From positions 1-25,008 of the IMG/VR virus record IMGVR_UViG_3300032291_002679: a stretch of 25,008 nucleotides of DNA, one strand, 5' to 3'. This DNA is from a virus. Of this stretch, positions 1-7,765 are shown piece by piece; the stretch's first letter is position 1; the number at the start of each line of letters is the position of its first letter. The translations under genes were made by a program, and so were the position numbers. A model generated the notes under the pieces. That model was not told where the DNA came from. It made no database searches and saw nothing but the letters and a program-made list of their open reading frames with translations.

Positions 1-1647
1 AATTCCGTAGAAACCTCCTGAGATTACAACCTGACCACCGCTACTCGCTGTTTCGGTTGAACCACCTAGAATATAAACCCAGCCGCCACTGGCTGTGACT
101 CCCACACCGCCTTCTAGCGTTATAGAGCCACCAGAACTGACTCCACTTCCGCCATAAATTGACACTACTCCGCCATTAATATCGTAGCTATTTCCGGCTA
201 CAATGTTTACGTTACCGCCAACTTGATCCATAGAATGGCCAGCGTTCAGTGAAATGCCGCCACCTTGACTGCCGTTTACATCGCCGAACGTAACCGCAAA
301 ATCACCGATCAATGAATCATAATTTGTCGCCGCAATATTAAAATCTACGCCGGAGTATGCGGTTGAGGTGTAGTTGGTCCCGCTTCTAAAATATAATTTT
401 CCTTCGCTGTATAGACCGCCACCGAGTAGACCATCCTCGGCTCTAAAATATGTGTTTACGTAATCGGTCGTGTTGAAAACGTGAAATCCTCCTGAATTGC
501 CGCCTGAGTTGCTAACAGTATAAAACGTAGCTAAATCGACGTCTCCAGAAGGGATGGATGCGTTTAATGAAAAAAGTAATCCGACTGAATTGAAGATCCA
601 TCTTGTTGCGCCGGCGGTCGCTACTCCTATGGTGTCGGCTGCATAGTTATAAAAACCTGTGTTGCTGTCTGCGCCGAATGAGTGCGAAGGTGCTAACGCC
701 GATCCTGCCGAGGTATAGCATACGCCGGATATGCTTAAACCTGCGGAGTTAAAGGTAGCTCTTGTAGATCCGCCAGTAGTTACAGAGAGGTTATCTGCTG
801 CCGAAACATAGAAGCCGGTATTAGTATCTCCCGCAAACGATATAGCTGGATATATAGCAGAGTTTTGACCGTGCCCGAGTATCTGACCGCTTGCTTGAAT
901 ATCGCCAGTGACGTTAATTCCTTGAGTAACAATACCGCCAGAGCTTGCGTAGTTAATTACGCTAAAATTATCAAGTTGCCATGTGTTTGCAGTATCGTCG
1001 GTTGCGTTTTGTCCAATGGTTCCCGCTGACAGTCCGCAAAGTCCCGCTGCGCTGATACCTGTATCGCTAGTAATTTTTACGATAACATTGTTAGCATACA
1101 CGACAATGTTTGAGCCTACCGCTCTAACTCGCCAGACGGCTCCCGCCGCCATACCTATCGATGTGGTTCCGAGGTTGGTCCATATACCTGCAACTTTTTT
1201 GTATAAGATACAGTTTGATTGCGTACTTGAGAGCGTTAGCAAATAGTAGTTATTGCTGTCAACGTATCTAAAAACGAGTCCTACGGTATTAGCACCTGAA
1301 ACAACAGTAGGAGCTGTAATCGAAACTTGAACGGCTGCTGCTGGTGCTACGTTGTTAGCGAGGTATAAACATCCTACGTTAGACAGTGTTGTTGTCGGAC
1401 GAACATAACCCGCACCTGCTAGAACTGTATACGTTGCTCCACCTGTGCTGAGAGCGAGTGACCAACTTGTTCCAACCGTAGGTGTATGAGCATTAAGTAA
1501 TACTGTCGATGCGGCTGTAAACGTATCGGAGAACACCGTTGGTCCAGTGGGAGCAATAAACGCATTATCCGGCGCACGAACTGTCTGCAAGTTCTGTACG
1601 GTATCGAACGCTCCTGCAAGTGGATTAAAAACGTAACTGTATCCCAC
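1..1647 (-). CDS. Tail fibre / receptor-binding-type protein, partial (C-terminus beyond the window)
   Basis: Open for 549 codons from a GTG at 1647 to the left edge, with no stop. The GTG shares its first base with the stop of the upstream gene (TAGTG) and follows a GAGGAG ribosome site. No upstream ATG is available. Residues about 20-230 have the alternating hydrophobic pattern of a LamG/concanavalin-like beta sandwich and end in WQLDNFSV. Two copies of a fibre repeat with the core NTGFY follow, at about residues 270-305 and 320-360 (FAGDTNTGFY and FGADSNTGFY). From about residue 450 there are six glycine-rich repeats of roughly 17-20 residues with the pattern GG-x-V-x-I-x-GG, suggesting a beta-helical or glycine-rich shaft. 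The last gene of the left late operon visible here. It probably acts in adsorption at the tail. The fold is inferred; the fibre assignment rests on the repeats and position. Confidence 0.85.
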   Translation of the reverse strand, partial: MGYSYVFNPLAGAFDTVQNLQTVRAPDNAFIAPTGPTVFSDTFTAASTVLLNAHTPTVGTSWSLALSTGGATYTVLAGAGYVRPTTTLSNVGCLYLANNVAPAAAVQVSITAPTVVSGANTVGLVFRYVDSNNYYLLTLSSTQSNCILYKKVAGIWTNLGTTSIGMAAGAVWRVRAVGSNIVVYANNVIVKITSDTGISAAGLCGLSAGTIGQNATDDTANTWQLDNFSVINYASSGGIVTQGINVTGDIQASGQILGHGQNSAIYPAISFAGDTNTGFYVSAADNLSVTTGGSTRATFNSAGLSISGVCYTSAGSALAPSHSFGADSNTGFYNYAADTIGVATAGATRWIFNSVGLLFSLNASIPSGDVDLATFYTVSNSGGNSGGFHVFNTTDYVNTYFRAEDGLLGGGLYSEGKLYFRSGTNYTSTAYSGVDFNIAATNYDSLIGDFAVTFGDVNGSQGGGISLNAGHSMDQVGGNVNIVAGNSYDINGGVVSIYGGSGVSSGGSITLEGGVGVTASGGWVYILGGSTETASSGGQVVISGGFYGI

Positions 1648-1895
1648 TAGCTCCTCACAACGCTTGTAAGATTATCGCCTGTGTAGCCTAACGTCAGAGT
1701 AGCAACCGTCACAGTTGCTAGCTTATAAACCACACCAGTGAGGTTAGTTCCTGTGTAGCTCAACACAATCTCATCATGCGGCTGGTTAACAATACCCGAA
1801 ACGATCTCCTGATACACGTTGCCGCTACGAACAATGGTAGCCACAGGAATATCAGGATTAACTGATGCTGCTGAGTTGGATACTGTTGTTGGCAT
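1647..1895 (-). CDS. Small phage structural-type protein, 82 aa
   Basis: This 82-residue protein lies between portal and fibre. Its ATG overlaps the portal stop (TAATG), and its stop overlaps the fibre GTG by one base, so it is almost certainly co-translated. The second half holds two imperfect copies of a module, LSYTGTNLTGVV at about 45-56 and LGYTGDNLTSVV at about 69-80, a beta-strand-rich pattern like those found in fibre-associated phage proteins. There is no signal peptide or membrane segment. A role as a small neck, connector or fibre-attachment component is inferred from position only; I do not recognise a named family. Confidence 0.75.
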   Translation of the reverse strand: MPTTVSNSAASVNPDIPVATIVRSGNVYQEIVSGIVNQPHDEIVLSYTGTNLTGVVYKLATVTVATLTLGYTGDNLTSVVRS

Positions 1896-4477
1896 TAGTC
1901 TTGATCCTCAATCTCAATACCTACAGGGTTTCCAGTTTCATCGGTAATAATCTTACCTTTGCGCTTACGAGACTTCTTCTTTTCACGCTCGATGATAACT
2001 GGCTTTTCGCTCTGGAACATGATTGATGATGACGGACTTCGCTCAATGGCATCCATCTGCAACCGCACACGCTCGATTTGCTGCTCTGAAGCTAACCGCC
2101 GCTCTTCCATGAGTTTCTCGGATTCGGACAAGCGCATACGCATTTGCTCAAGCTCAAGTTTTTGAATCTCAAGGATTTGAGCCATACGGTTAGTTTCCTG
2201 TTGTATGGCCTGCTTATTAGCGTCGCTAGCTGACATTGCTTGAACTTTAAGCATATCAACCTGAACGGCGCTTTGTTTGACTTGTATCTCTTGCTGTTGC
2301 AAGCCAAGCTCTTGTTGCTTGTAGTACTCGTCAGTTTGCTGTTTCTGTATGTCGAGCTGTGCTGAAAGCTGGTCACGCTGCATTTTAAGCTGTTGGTCTT
2401 GATAAGCGAGCTGGTTCTTAGTCGCCTTATCCTGCATTTCCATCTGCATGACTTGGAGCTTAGCTTGTGACTCAACCTGAGCTATTTGGAGACGCCCTTG
2501 TACCTCAAGCGTTGTAGGGTCCGGCGGCGGCGGTTGCTTAGCAGCTTCTTCCTTAGCTTTCGCAATTTCTCCAACTTGCTGCATAGCTTTTGTGAAAATA
2601 CCATCGAGTTCCTTGCCTCCCTTCATGGTTTTAATCATGTTTTGGAACAAAGAGATACTGAAGTCTAGTAGCGGTGGATACTGGTCTACTAACCCTCTCA
2701 TTTGGTCGAAGAACTGGCCTGCTTGCTGGATCAGCATAGCGCCATCTCTTTGCTGTTGCTGCTGGTCGATAGCAATCATGCTGTCAGTAGCAATTTGGAT
2801 TCGATAGCTGCGCTTTTTGTTGTCACGAAGCAGTCCGATGATCTGCTGCTTCATATCGTCGATAAGTTGCAACGGATCTGGAGCAGGAGGTGGAGGTGGT
2901 GCCATTGGCGGCATCATACCTGTATCACCTGGTGACATACCCTCTGGCCCCATCTCTGGCATTGGAGGTGCTGGTGGAGGTGGTGGGATGTAGATCGTTG
3001 GCTCAATCAGAGCGTCTGCATCACCAATTTCTAAAATTGTTTCTGGCTCAAACTGTTCCGCAATAATCGTGCCAAGATTGCTAATGGCATCCGATATAAA
3101 CTTGCTGAACATATTTTGACGTACAACCAAACCAAGGGATGACCATTGGCTTTCCAATCTGTTTGCGGTGGCAGACTTGTACTGCTCGCTGGTTCCACGA
3201 AGCAAATCAGATACTTTTAAGGTTTCATAAAGCTGCTGCAATGCAGCTCCACGAGCGCCCTGAAGAACGTTAAGAGCGTTTACGAATGGCTCGACTGGGT
3301 AGAACTCTACTCCTGCTTGCAATCCACCACGGCCTTTATAGGACGGCCAGTTAATGATTGGAGTACCCTTTAGGTCGCCTGCAAACAACTGCTCTACAGT
3401 TGGACCCATTGCAGCGTCATAAAGGAAGTTAGTACGGATGGCCTGAGTTACGGCATGAATACGGGTGGTAAGCCGCTCTACCTCAAGGATTTGGTCTCGA
3501 ACGTGAGCGTAGTCAGATACTGGAACAACTGAGTCTGGATCAGTTGATTGGCTGATTACTGAGCAAGGATAGAACCTTTCAAATTTGGTAGGTGGCTCAG
3601 ACGATTCAATGATGGCATTTTCGCCTGTCTTTTGAAGCCAATACACCTTGTTGGTAGCTTCACACCAAATCTCGTGCAGCTCTGCCTTACCCTCGTACTT
3701 ATCCTCTTTACGAGCCAAGTCTTTTTTCATGACTTCTGGGAACGAGTCATAAATAAGGTCATCAGCTACGTCACGACCAAAGAGTTGTTCCGCTTGATCA
3801 CGGTCAAGGAACGCACGGCGGGATTGCCATTCGATTTCATCCTCAGTACGAGCGTCGGAGCAGTTGTAATCGTTGTATTGGATAACGTCTAATACTGCTT
3901 TTTCCTTAATCTTTTTTTCCACCTCAATGGAAGCTATAAGGATGTTGCCTTCACCTGCCTGGAGTATATCTGTGTCACCTGTGTATGGCCGACCGCTACC
4001 GTCAATAAGCTGACCTGACGGGTCTCTAATTACCGCCATTTCCTCTAAAACGGTTTCAAACTTGGCAGCGTATCTTGCCCAAAGAACGCCCTGACCAGTG
4101 AGCAAAAACTGTAATGCTGCGTTATAACCAACCTTATCGAAGTCAAAATGCGTATCCATGACGAACTGTGTGTTTCGTTCAAGGATGACACTGCCAAGCT
4201 CGTATGGGATGCCTCCGGTGCGTTTACGAAGGTTTACTTCCGCTCTCGGGGTAGAAGAGTAATAAGCAGGAAGCAAAGTATTGATACAATACCACCAAAC
4301 ATTAAGTCGTCGCTCAGCATCGTTTAGAATCCCTACTTGTTTTTGAGCGTTATAAACACGGATTGACTCTTCTGATGTTTCAATGAACTTACGACGACGA
4401 GATTCAGATTGAGTGATTTGAGCCTTCCACCAGCGAGGACTATACTTTTGGACGAGAGGCTTAATCTTTACACTCAT
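1895..4477 (-). CDS. Portal protein (podovirus-type, 860 aa, long Q-rich tail)
   Basis: The portal forms the dodecameric ring at the head vertex through which DNA is packaged and ejected. The N-terminal half (residues 1-490) has the look of large podoviral portals, with a conserved region around 40-90 (YNAQKQVGILNDAERRLN, then YYSSTPRAEVNLRKR). Residues 497-534 are a proline/methionine linker of PPP runs. Residues about 540-640 are helical, a second PPPP spacer lies near 649, and residues 656-812 are a glutamine-rich heptad coiled coil. The tail is basic (KKKSRKRK near 833) and then acidic. Its ATG overlaps the terminase stop (ATGA). At 860 residues it is longer than most portals; the extra length is the coiled-coil extension. 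Position directly after terminase supports the call. Confidence 0.9.
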   Translation of the reverse strand: MSVKIKPLVQKYSPRWWKAQITQSESRRRKFIETSEESIRVYNAQKQVGILNDAERRLNVWWYCINTLLPAYYSSTPRAEVNLRKRTGGIPYELGSVILERNTQFVMDTHFDFDKVGYNAALQFLLTGQGVLWARYAAKFETVLEEMAVIRDPSGQLIDGSGRPYTGDTDILQAGEGNILIASIEVEKKIKEKAVLDVIQYNDYNCSDARTEDEIEWQSRRAFLDRDQAEQLFGRDVADDLIYDSFPEVMKKDLARKEDKYEGKAELHEIWCEATNKVYWLQKTGENAIIESSEPPTKFERFYPCSVISQSTDPDSVVPVSDYAHVRDQILEVERLTTRIHAVTQAIRTNFLYDAAMGPTVEQLFAGDLKGTPIINWPSYKGRGGLQAGVEFYPVEPFVNALNVLQGARGAALQQLYETLKVSDLLRGTSEQYKSATANRLESQWSSLGLVVRQNMFSKFISDAISNLGTIIAEQFEPETILEIGDADALIEPTIYIPPPPPAPPMPEMGPEGMSPGDTGMMPPMAPPPPPAPDPLQLIDDMKQQIIGLLRDNKKRSYRIQIATDSMIAIDQQQQQRDGAMLIQQAGQFFDQMRGLVDQYPPLLDFSISLFQNMIKTMKGGKELDGIFTKAMQQVGEIAKAKEEAAKQPPPPDPTTLEVQGRLQIAQVESQAKLQVMQMEMQDKATKNQLAYQDQQLKMQRDQLSAQLDIQKQQTDEYYKQQELGLQQQEIQVKQSAVQVDMLKVQAMSASDANKQAIQQETNRMAQILEIQKLELEQMRMRLSESEKLMEERRLASEQQIERVRLQMDAIERSPSSSIMFQSEKPVIIEREKKKSRKRKGKIITDETGNPVGIEIEDQD

Positions 4478-6765
4478 ATTTTAGCTCGTTTCTGTTGTGA
4501 CCGCATTTGAGCGATATACGCCTGCAACTTAATCTTACCCTTGTTAAAGACCTCTGCTGGTTGTTCCCACTTGGCGTCTACGAGGCGGCCTTTGCAAAGA
4601 TAACGAAGAGCGTCGCAATTACTTACGACTGCCCCATTATATAGCACAAAATTTCCTGTATTTGGCACATTTAGACAATACACTTCTTGCGTGGCTTGGG
4701 GATAAGAGATGGATTCAACCGTTTTCGTCTCGCTGCCATCTTGCAATTTGGATGGCAGTATTGCGACTTCCATTCCATGTGCTTTTTCGTTTGATATTCC
4801 GTTTTGCAAAAAATACACGTTTTTGTAATTAGCGGCATCGATGCTGCTACGTTCTTGGCGTGCTCTGAGTGCCACCGCTTCCCTTCTTCTGTACCATGCC
4901 AGAACTTCGCCATTGGGATGACTCTTTGAACCATGTCGAGTCTTGCTGCTTCCCTGCGTTCCGGCGTCATGTGGTTCGACAAATGAGTCTTGGCATCCAA
5001 CAGTTCCAGGTTTTCTATTTGATTGTTGCTTCGGTTTGCATCCTTGTGGTGAATGTGAAACCCTTTGGGTATTGGACCGTTGAAATGCTGCCAAACAATT
5101 CGATGCAGTCTCTTGGACCCAATTTGAGACTTTCGCTGTGAACTGAAGTAATACCCGCAGCGATAAAACTTTACCCCACCAAATTCCTGACACGTTTCGC
5201 TGATGATTGCCACCCTCATACGTTACGCAACGTATCAGGTCATGTTGGGTTAGACAACGGGCTTCTTTCCAACGACCATCACTCAACATAAACCGATGGT
5301 CAGGAGTGCAGGTAACTTTGGTGCCGTCTGAAAAGCGTAAAGTAATAACTTTGGCGTCGGTTCGAGTAATGGCGCCACGAGCCTCATGATATTGGCCGTC
5401 ACTTGATAAAACGTAAACGCTGGAACCTTTGCAAAGGTGCCTAATTTCTCGCCAGCCTATATTGGTTTTAACAAGGGTATCGCCGCTAAAACAGGCGTGG
5501 TCATTCCCAGTCGAATCAGCATCTTCAGGGTTACGTTTGTCTATTGACAGAGATGGTAGTGTTTCCAGCAAATATGGGCAACTGGCAAATATGTAGAGGA
5601 GCGGTGGGTTAGATACCAGTCGTTGCCGGATTTGTGACCAGCCTGATATGCGCTCGTTGTCTGCCGCTCTAAACGAAGGAAACTTATATTTGGCAAACAC
5701 CTGGGTAAACTGGTCGGCAATGCTTGGACCGCCCTCGTGGTTGAATATGCTGGGGTCGGCAAAGGCTAATGGATTTTCTCCGACAGAAATTGCTCCAATT
5801 CGATTTGCCTGATCAATGTTATCAACTCCTTTTCCCCACATCTCTCGGTATATGACGATGGCTCCTTTTTGGTACGGAACTTCGTTTCCAGCATCATCAC
5901 GACCTGAGCTGACAGCGCCCCAGACAGCAGCAAAAGGAGAGCGGTAACCCCAATCGTACCCCATATAGCGGGGCCAGTGTTTAGGGATATTGAAAGGACT
6001 AATGATATGTTTAGAAGAGAACTCAGGAAAATAGCTGCCTTCATGGATTTCAAAGTCTCCTTCAAGCCATGCACGAACAAGCTCTGGAGAGCCTACCATG
6101 TGCAATCGGTTGATATACTCAGGGTCACGAGCGAGCAGAATCTGGTTATCGTGTACCCTACTTGGAATATAAATGTAGTCAAAGCTACTTCCGTTGGGTA
6201 ACTGTTTTTGTAGGATTTTCATCCCTTTTGGCGCTGGCTTAATAAACAGTTCTTTAAGCCATCCGTGACCTACGCCGCCTGGGTTAAAGGTGAGTATAAC
6301 CTGGCCACCGCCTTTACCTCGTAACGCTCCGAACAACTTCCATATGCAGGAGGGGTCGGAATAGTTACCTGCCTCCTCTATGGCTGCATGGCTTAGGTTT
6401 TGTCCTTGGTATTTCTCCGCATCGCCGTCATTAGCCAACGGACGAAAGCGCAACCTACCCCCATTAGAAAACGTAAACTGCTTCTTTTGGTCCTGCCAGT
6501 GCGCTTGGAGCGGTAAGTAGATTTGCTTAGCTCGCTCGATGAGGTCATCCGCTTGAGGGAGTTCTTTTCGAAAAAATATCGCATTGAAGTCACTGCCGAA
6601 TTGCTCCTGAGCTATGGCAAACTTGCCTAATACGCCGTCAGTTTTACCACCGCCTCGTGCACCGCCGTAGCCTATAAGGGTTATGGGACAATGGATTAGA
6701 GTCTCTTGAGGGCCGGACTGAGGTGCCCATACAACCTGTTCATTGGCTTGTAACTCAGCATCCAT
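4474..6765 (-). CDS. terL: Terminase large subunit, interrupted by an intein (763 aa precursor)
   Basis: The packaging motor ATPase and headful/cohesive-end nuclease. The ATPase domain carries a Walker A-like GGARGGGKTDG at residues 34-44 and a Walker B-type acidic pair in AAIEEAG near 127-133. The RNase H-like nuclease has D271 in YDWGYRS, D337 in AFADPSIF and the third motif DHA/CDALRY. This third motif is split by an intein: DHA ends at residue 424 and CDALRY resumes at 717. Splicing would give a mature protein of about 471 residues, normal for the family. It overlaps the zinc-ribbon gene upstream by 11 bases and the portal start downstream by 4. Assignment is firm; that splicing occurs is inferred from intact junction residues. 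Confidence 0.95.
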   Translation of the reverse strand: MDAELQANEQVVWAPQSGPQETLIHCPITLIGYGGARGGGKTDGVLGKFAIAQEQFGSDFNAIFFRKELPQADDLIERAKQIYLPLQAHWQDQKKQFTFSNGGRLRFRPLANDGDAEKYQGQNLSHAAIEEAGNYSDPSCIWKLFGALRGKGGGQVILTFNPGGVGHGWLKELFIKPAPKGMKILQKQLPNGSSFDYIYIPSRVHDNQILLARDPEYINRLHMVGSPELVRAWLEGDFEIHEGSYFPEFSSKHIISPFNIPKHWPRYMGYDWGYRSPFAAVWGAVSSGRDDAGNEVPYQKGAIVIYREMWGKGVDNIDQANRIGAISVGENPLAFADPSIFNHEGGPSIADQFTQVFAKYKFPSFRAADNERISGWSQIRQRLVSNPPLLYIFASCPYLLETLPSLSIDKRNPEDADSTGNDHACFSGDTLVKTNIGWREIRHLCKGSSVYVLSSDGQYHEARGAITRTDAKVITLRFSDGTKVTCTPDHRFMLSDGRWKEARCLTQHDLIRCVTYEGGNHQRNVSGIWWGKVLSLRVLLQFTAKVSNWVQETASNCLAAFQRSNTQRVSHSPQGCKPKQQSNRKPGTVGCQDSFVEPHDAGTQGSSKTRHGSKSHPNGEVLAWYRRREAVALRARQERSSIDAANYKNVYFLQNGISNEKAHGMEVAILPSKLQDGSETKTVESISYPQATQEVYCLNVPNTGNFVLYNGAVVSNCDALRYLCKGRLVDAKWEQPAEVFNKGKIKLQAYIAQMRSQQKRAKI
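4618..5493 (-). mobile_element. Intein in terminase large subunit (about 292 aa)
   Basis: The protein intron begins at Cys425 of the precursor (CFSGDTLVKT, block A) and ends at Asn716 (GAVVSN), followed by the extein nucleophile Cys717. Block B is TPDHRF at 488-492 plus SDGRWKEA. Blocks F/G are VYCLNVPNTGNFVLYNGAVVSN at about 695-716. The usual penultimate His is Ser here, a substitution that known inteins tolerate. N-terminal and C-terminal splicing parts total about 130 residues, a typical mini-intein. The middle, roughly residues 516-680, has no recognisable protein in this frame; instead that DNA encodes an HNH endonuclease in the +1 frame. The insertion falls in the most conserved part of the terminase nuclease site, as expected for intein homing. 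Confidence 0.9.
4671..5219 (-). CDS. HNH homing endonuclease nested out of frame in the intein, 182 aa
   Basis: This frame is shifted +1 from the terminase/intein frame on the same strand. Residues 38-84 match HNH homing nucleases closely: LHRIVW, NGPIPKGFHIHHKDANR, then NNQIENLELL, with His57/His58 and Asn70 as candidate metal/catalytic residues. An N-terminal GYY element at 22-24 precedes it. A C-terminal zinc knuckle is CIFC at 135-138 and CHPNC at 155-159, likely for DNA binding. The ATG at 5219 is only two codons after an in-frame TAA (5223-5225), so it is a separate gene, not a fused domain. No good ribosome site precedes it. Its last 20 or so codons overlap the true C-terminal splicing segment. 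Probable role: cutting intein-free terminase alleles to spread the element. Confidence 0.88.
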   Translation of the reverse strand: MRVAIISETCQEFGGVKFYRCGYYFSSQRKSQIGSKRLHRIVWQHFNGPIPKGFHIHHKDANRSNNQIENLELLDAKTHLSNHMTPERREAARLDMVQRVIPMAKFWHGTEEGKRWHSEHAKNVAASMPLITKTCIFCKTEYQTKKHMEWKSQYCHPNCKMAARRKRLNPSLIPKPRKKCIV

Positions 6766-6916
6766 TCTTTATCTCGTTACACTCCGCCCAGAACTGCTCC
6801 CAACTAAGCTCGTATAACTCCTTAACGAACTCCTTTTCGCACTCAATACAGAGGTTTGTAGCAGTGTCCCACAGTGAGCCACATTCGGGACACTTCCAGT
6901 GATTGCTACTATCCAT
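6755..6916 (-). CDS. Small zinc-ribbon protein, 53 aa
   Basis: Two CxxC pairs, CPEC and CIEC, separated by about 13 residues near the N-terminus form a probable zinc ribbon, followed by an acidic, tryptophan-containing tail (YELSWEQFWAECNE). I chose the ATG at 6916 rather than the GTG at 6943 because it overlaps the upstream stop by 8 bases, as elsewhere in this operon, and has GGAG ten bases upstream. The 3' end overlaps the terminase start by 11 bases. Function unknown; a protein- or nucleic-acid-binding accessory is likely from the zinc motif alone. Confidence 0.7.
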   Translation of the reverse strand: MDSSNHWKCPECGSLWDTATNLCIECEKEFVKELYELSWEQFWAECNEIKNGC

Positions 6917-7109
6917 AATGCTTAATCTCCGGCCCCCCGCCAACCATGACAGCGTTATCGCCGTATATGCGCTCTACCTTACAGTTAGGATTTTGGCAGT
7001 AAAAGTAGTAATCAAACCCATCTTGGACGCTGGTGGTAGAGACGTGATTGCACCACGGACAACGCCGTGTGTTCTCAGTTTCATCCTTCATCCTATGCTC
7101 GATTCCCAT
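6909..7109 (-). CDS. Lar-like zinc-binding protein, 66 aa
   Basis: Residues 17-43 contain CPWC, then about 17 residues later CQNPNC, with aromatic residues between (FDYYFYC). This resembles the small phage/prophage Lar (restriction alleviation) family and related zinc-ribbon proteins, which share the CPxC...C.xxC layout. The similarity is to a short, degenerate motif, so restriction alleviation is only a possibility. Its ATG overlaps the preceding stop (TAATG), and its end overlaps the next gene by 8 bases. It is the second of three consecutive small zinc- or WxxV-type proteins ahead of terminase. Confidence 0.7.
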   Translation of the reverse strand: MGIEHRMKDETENTRRCPWCNHVSTTSVQDGFDYYFYCQNPNCKVERIYGDNAVMVGGGPEIKHYG

Positions 7110-7432
7110 TATTCCTCCGTAGGTGGTTTAGGTAGCGGCATCCAGTGGGTCACGCTTAATAGTGGCAACATCGGATAGACTGGATGACGCCAATCACCGC
7201 CATAGCAAGCGATACTAACACCGCCACCAAAGGCTATCAGGACCTCGCTGACATCCTCTGGCAACCGATCCTTCACCGAGATCCAACCGTCCGGCTTTTC
7301 CGGAGAGTTCGATTCCTTTGCGGCTTGGTAGCCAGCGAGGAAGGCATTCGATAGCGGCTTTATGTAAAATAGCTTGTTAGTTGTCATGGCAGCATACTCC
7401 TCTGCCAACTCTTCTGGTGTTTTTTTATTCAT
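7109..7432 (-). CDS. DUF551 domain protein, 107 aa
   Basis: Residues about 49-103 fit DUF551: GWISVKDRLPE, a VLIAFGGG strand, a mid Trp-Arg, and the characteristic ending THWMPLPKPP. The family is common in phages and has no established function. The first 37 residues are a separate module (TPEELAEEY ... NAFLAGYQAAKE) that recurs in the neighbouring 62-residue protein, so this looks like a fusion of that module to DUF551. The start overlaps the upstream stop by 8 bases and the stop overlaps the next ATG. Confidence 0.85.
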   Translation of the reverse strand: MNKKTPEELAEEYAAMTTNKLFYIKPLSNAFLAGYQAAKESNSPEKPDGWISVKDRLPEDVSEVLIAFGGGVSIACYGGDWRHPVYPMLPLLSVTHWMPLPKPPTEE

Positions 7433-7613
7433 ATTGAGTCTTTAAGATATGTTCAGTTACTGCTTCGTGCATCTTCATGCAGAACTCAAAGCCCTCTGAA
7501 TACCCCGCATGGTAGCCAGCAAGGAAGCCATTACGTAGTCCATGCTCATAGGTTTCGCTGCCTGTGGTATTCTTAGAGACCCACTCTTCCGCCAACTCTT
7601 CAGGTGTTTTCAT
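7425..7613 (-). CDS. Small hypothetical protein sharing the TPEELAEE module, 62 aa
   Basis: The sequence begins KTPEELAEEW and has GFLAGYHAGY in the middle, matching the N-terminal module of the 107-residue neighbour, so the two are probably a tandem duplication with divergence. Predicted to be helical and soluble, with no signal peptide or metal motif. The ATG overlaps the upstream stop (ATGA-type overlap at 7610-7613). Function unknown. Confidence 0.7.
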   Translation of the reverse strand: MKTPEELAEEWVSKNTTGSETYEHGLRNGFLAGYHAGYSEGFEFCMKMHEAVTEHILKTQYE

Positions 7614-7765
7614 TTGATAACCTCACCTTTCATACAGACGCTGCTGTAGTATGAGCGTAGGTAAACCCCACCCTTAGCTTCGCACTCATTGCGGTTTACG
7701 CTCTGCCAGTAAACGCATAATCCAACTATAACCAGTGCGCCTAAAGCTATCCAAAGCTCAGTCAT
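7610..7765 (-). CDS. Small membrane-anchored protein, 51 aa
   Basis: A 51-codon gene (MTELWIALGA..., ending MKGEVIK). Residues 4-19 are a hydrophobic segment, followed by a short domain with two cysteines in an ECEAKGGVYLRSYYSSVC-type layout that probably faces the periplasm and may form a disulfide. Both ends overlap neighbours by 4 bases (ATGA), and its start lies in a 17-base repeat shared with the next gene upstream. The layout of a short N-terminal anchor plus a C...GG...C motif is common in small phage membrane proteins of unknown role. Confidence 0.7.
   Translation of the reverse strand: MTELWIALGALVIVGLCVYWQSVNRNECEAKGGVYLRSYYSSVCMKGEVIK

Noticed and set aside
983-1246. 87-codon plus-strand frame opposite the fibre gene
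   Set aside because: Antisense to a gene that is open for 549 codons with clear fibre repeats; no ribosome site.
2092-2475. 127-codon minus-strand frame inside the portal gene
   Set aside because: It is the alternative reading of the repetitive glutamine-rich coiled-coil DNA; serine/lysine/arginine low complexity without any motif.
5223-5225. Programmed frameshift joining the intein N-part to the HNH protein
   Set aside because: The HNH frame has a TAA two codons before its ATG and no slippery sequence was seen nearby, so a separate start is simpler.
5766-6080. 104-codon minus-strand frame inside terL
   Set aside because: Shadow of the terminase nuclease region; the terL frame over this stretch carries the conserved catalytic motifs.
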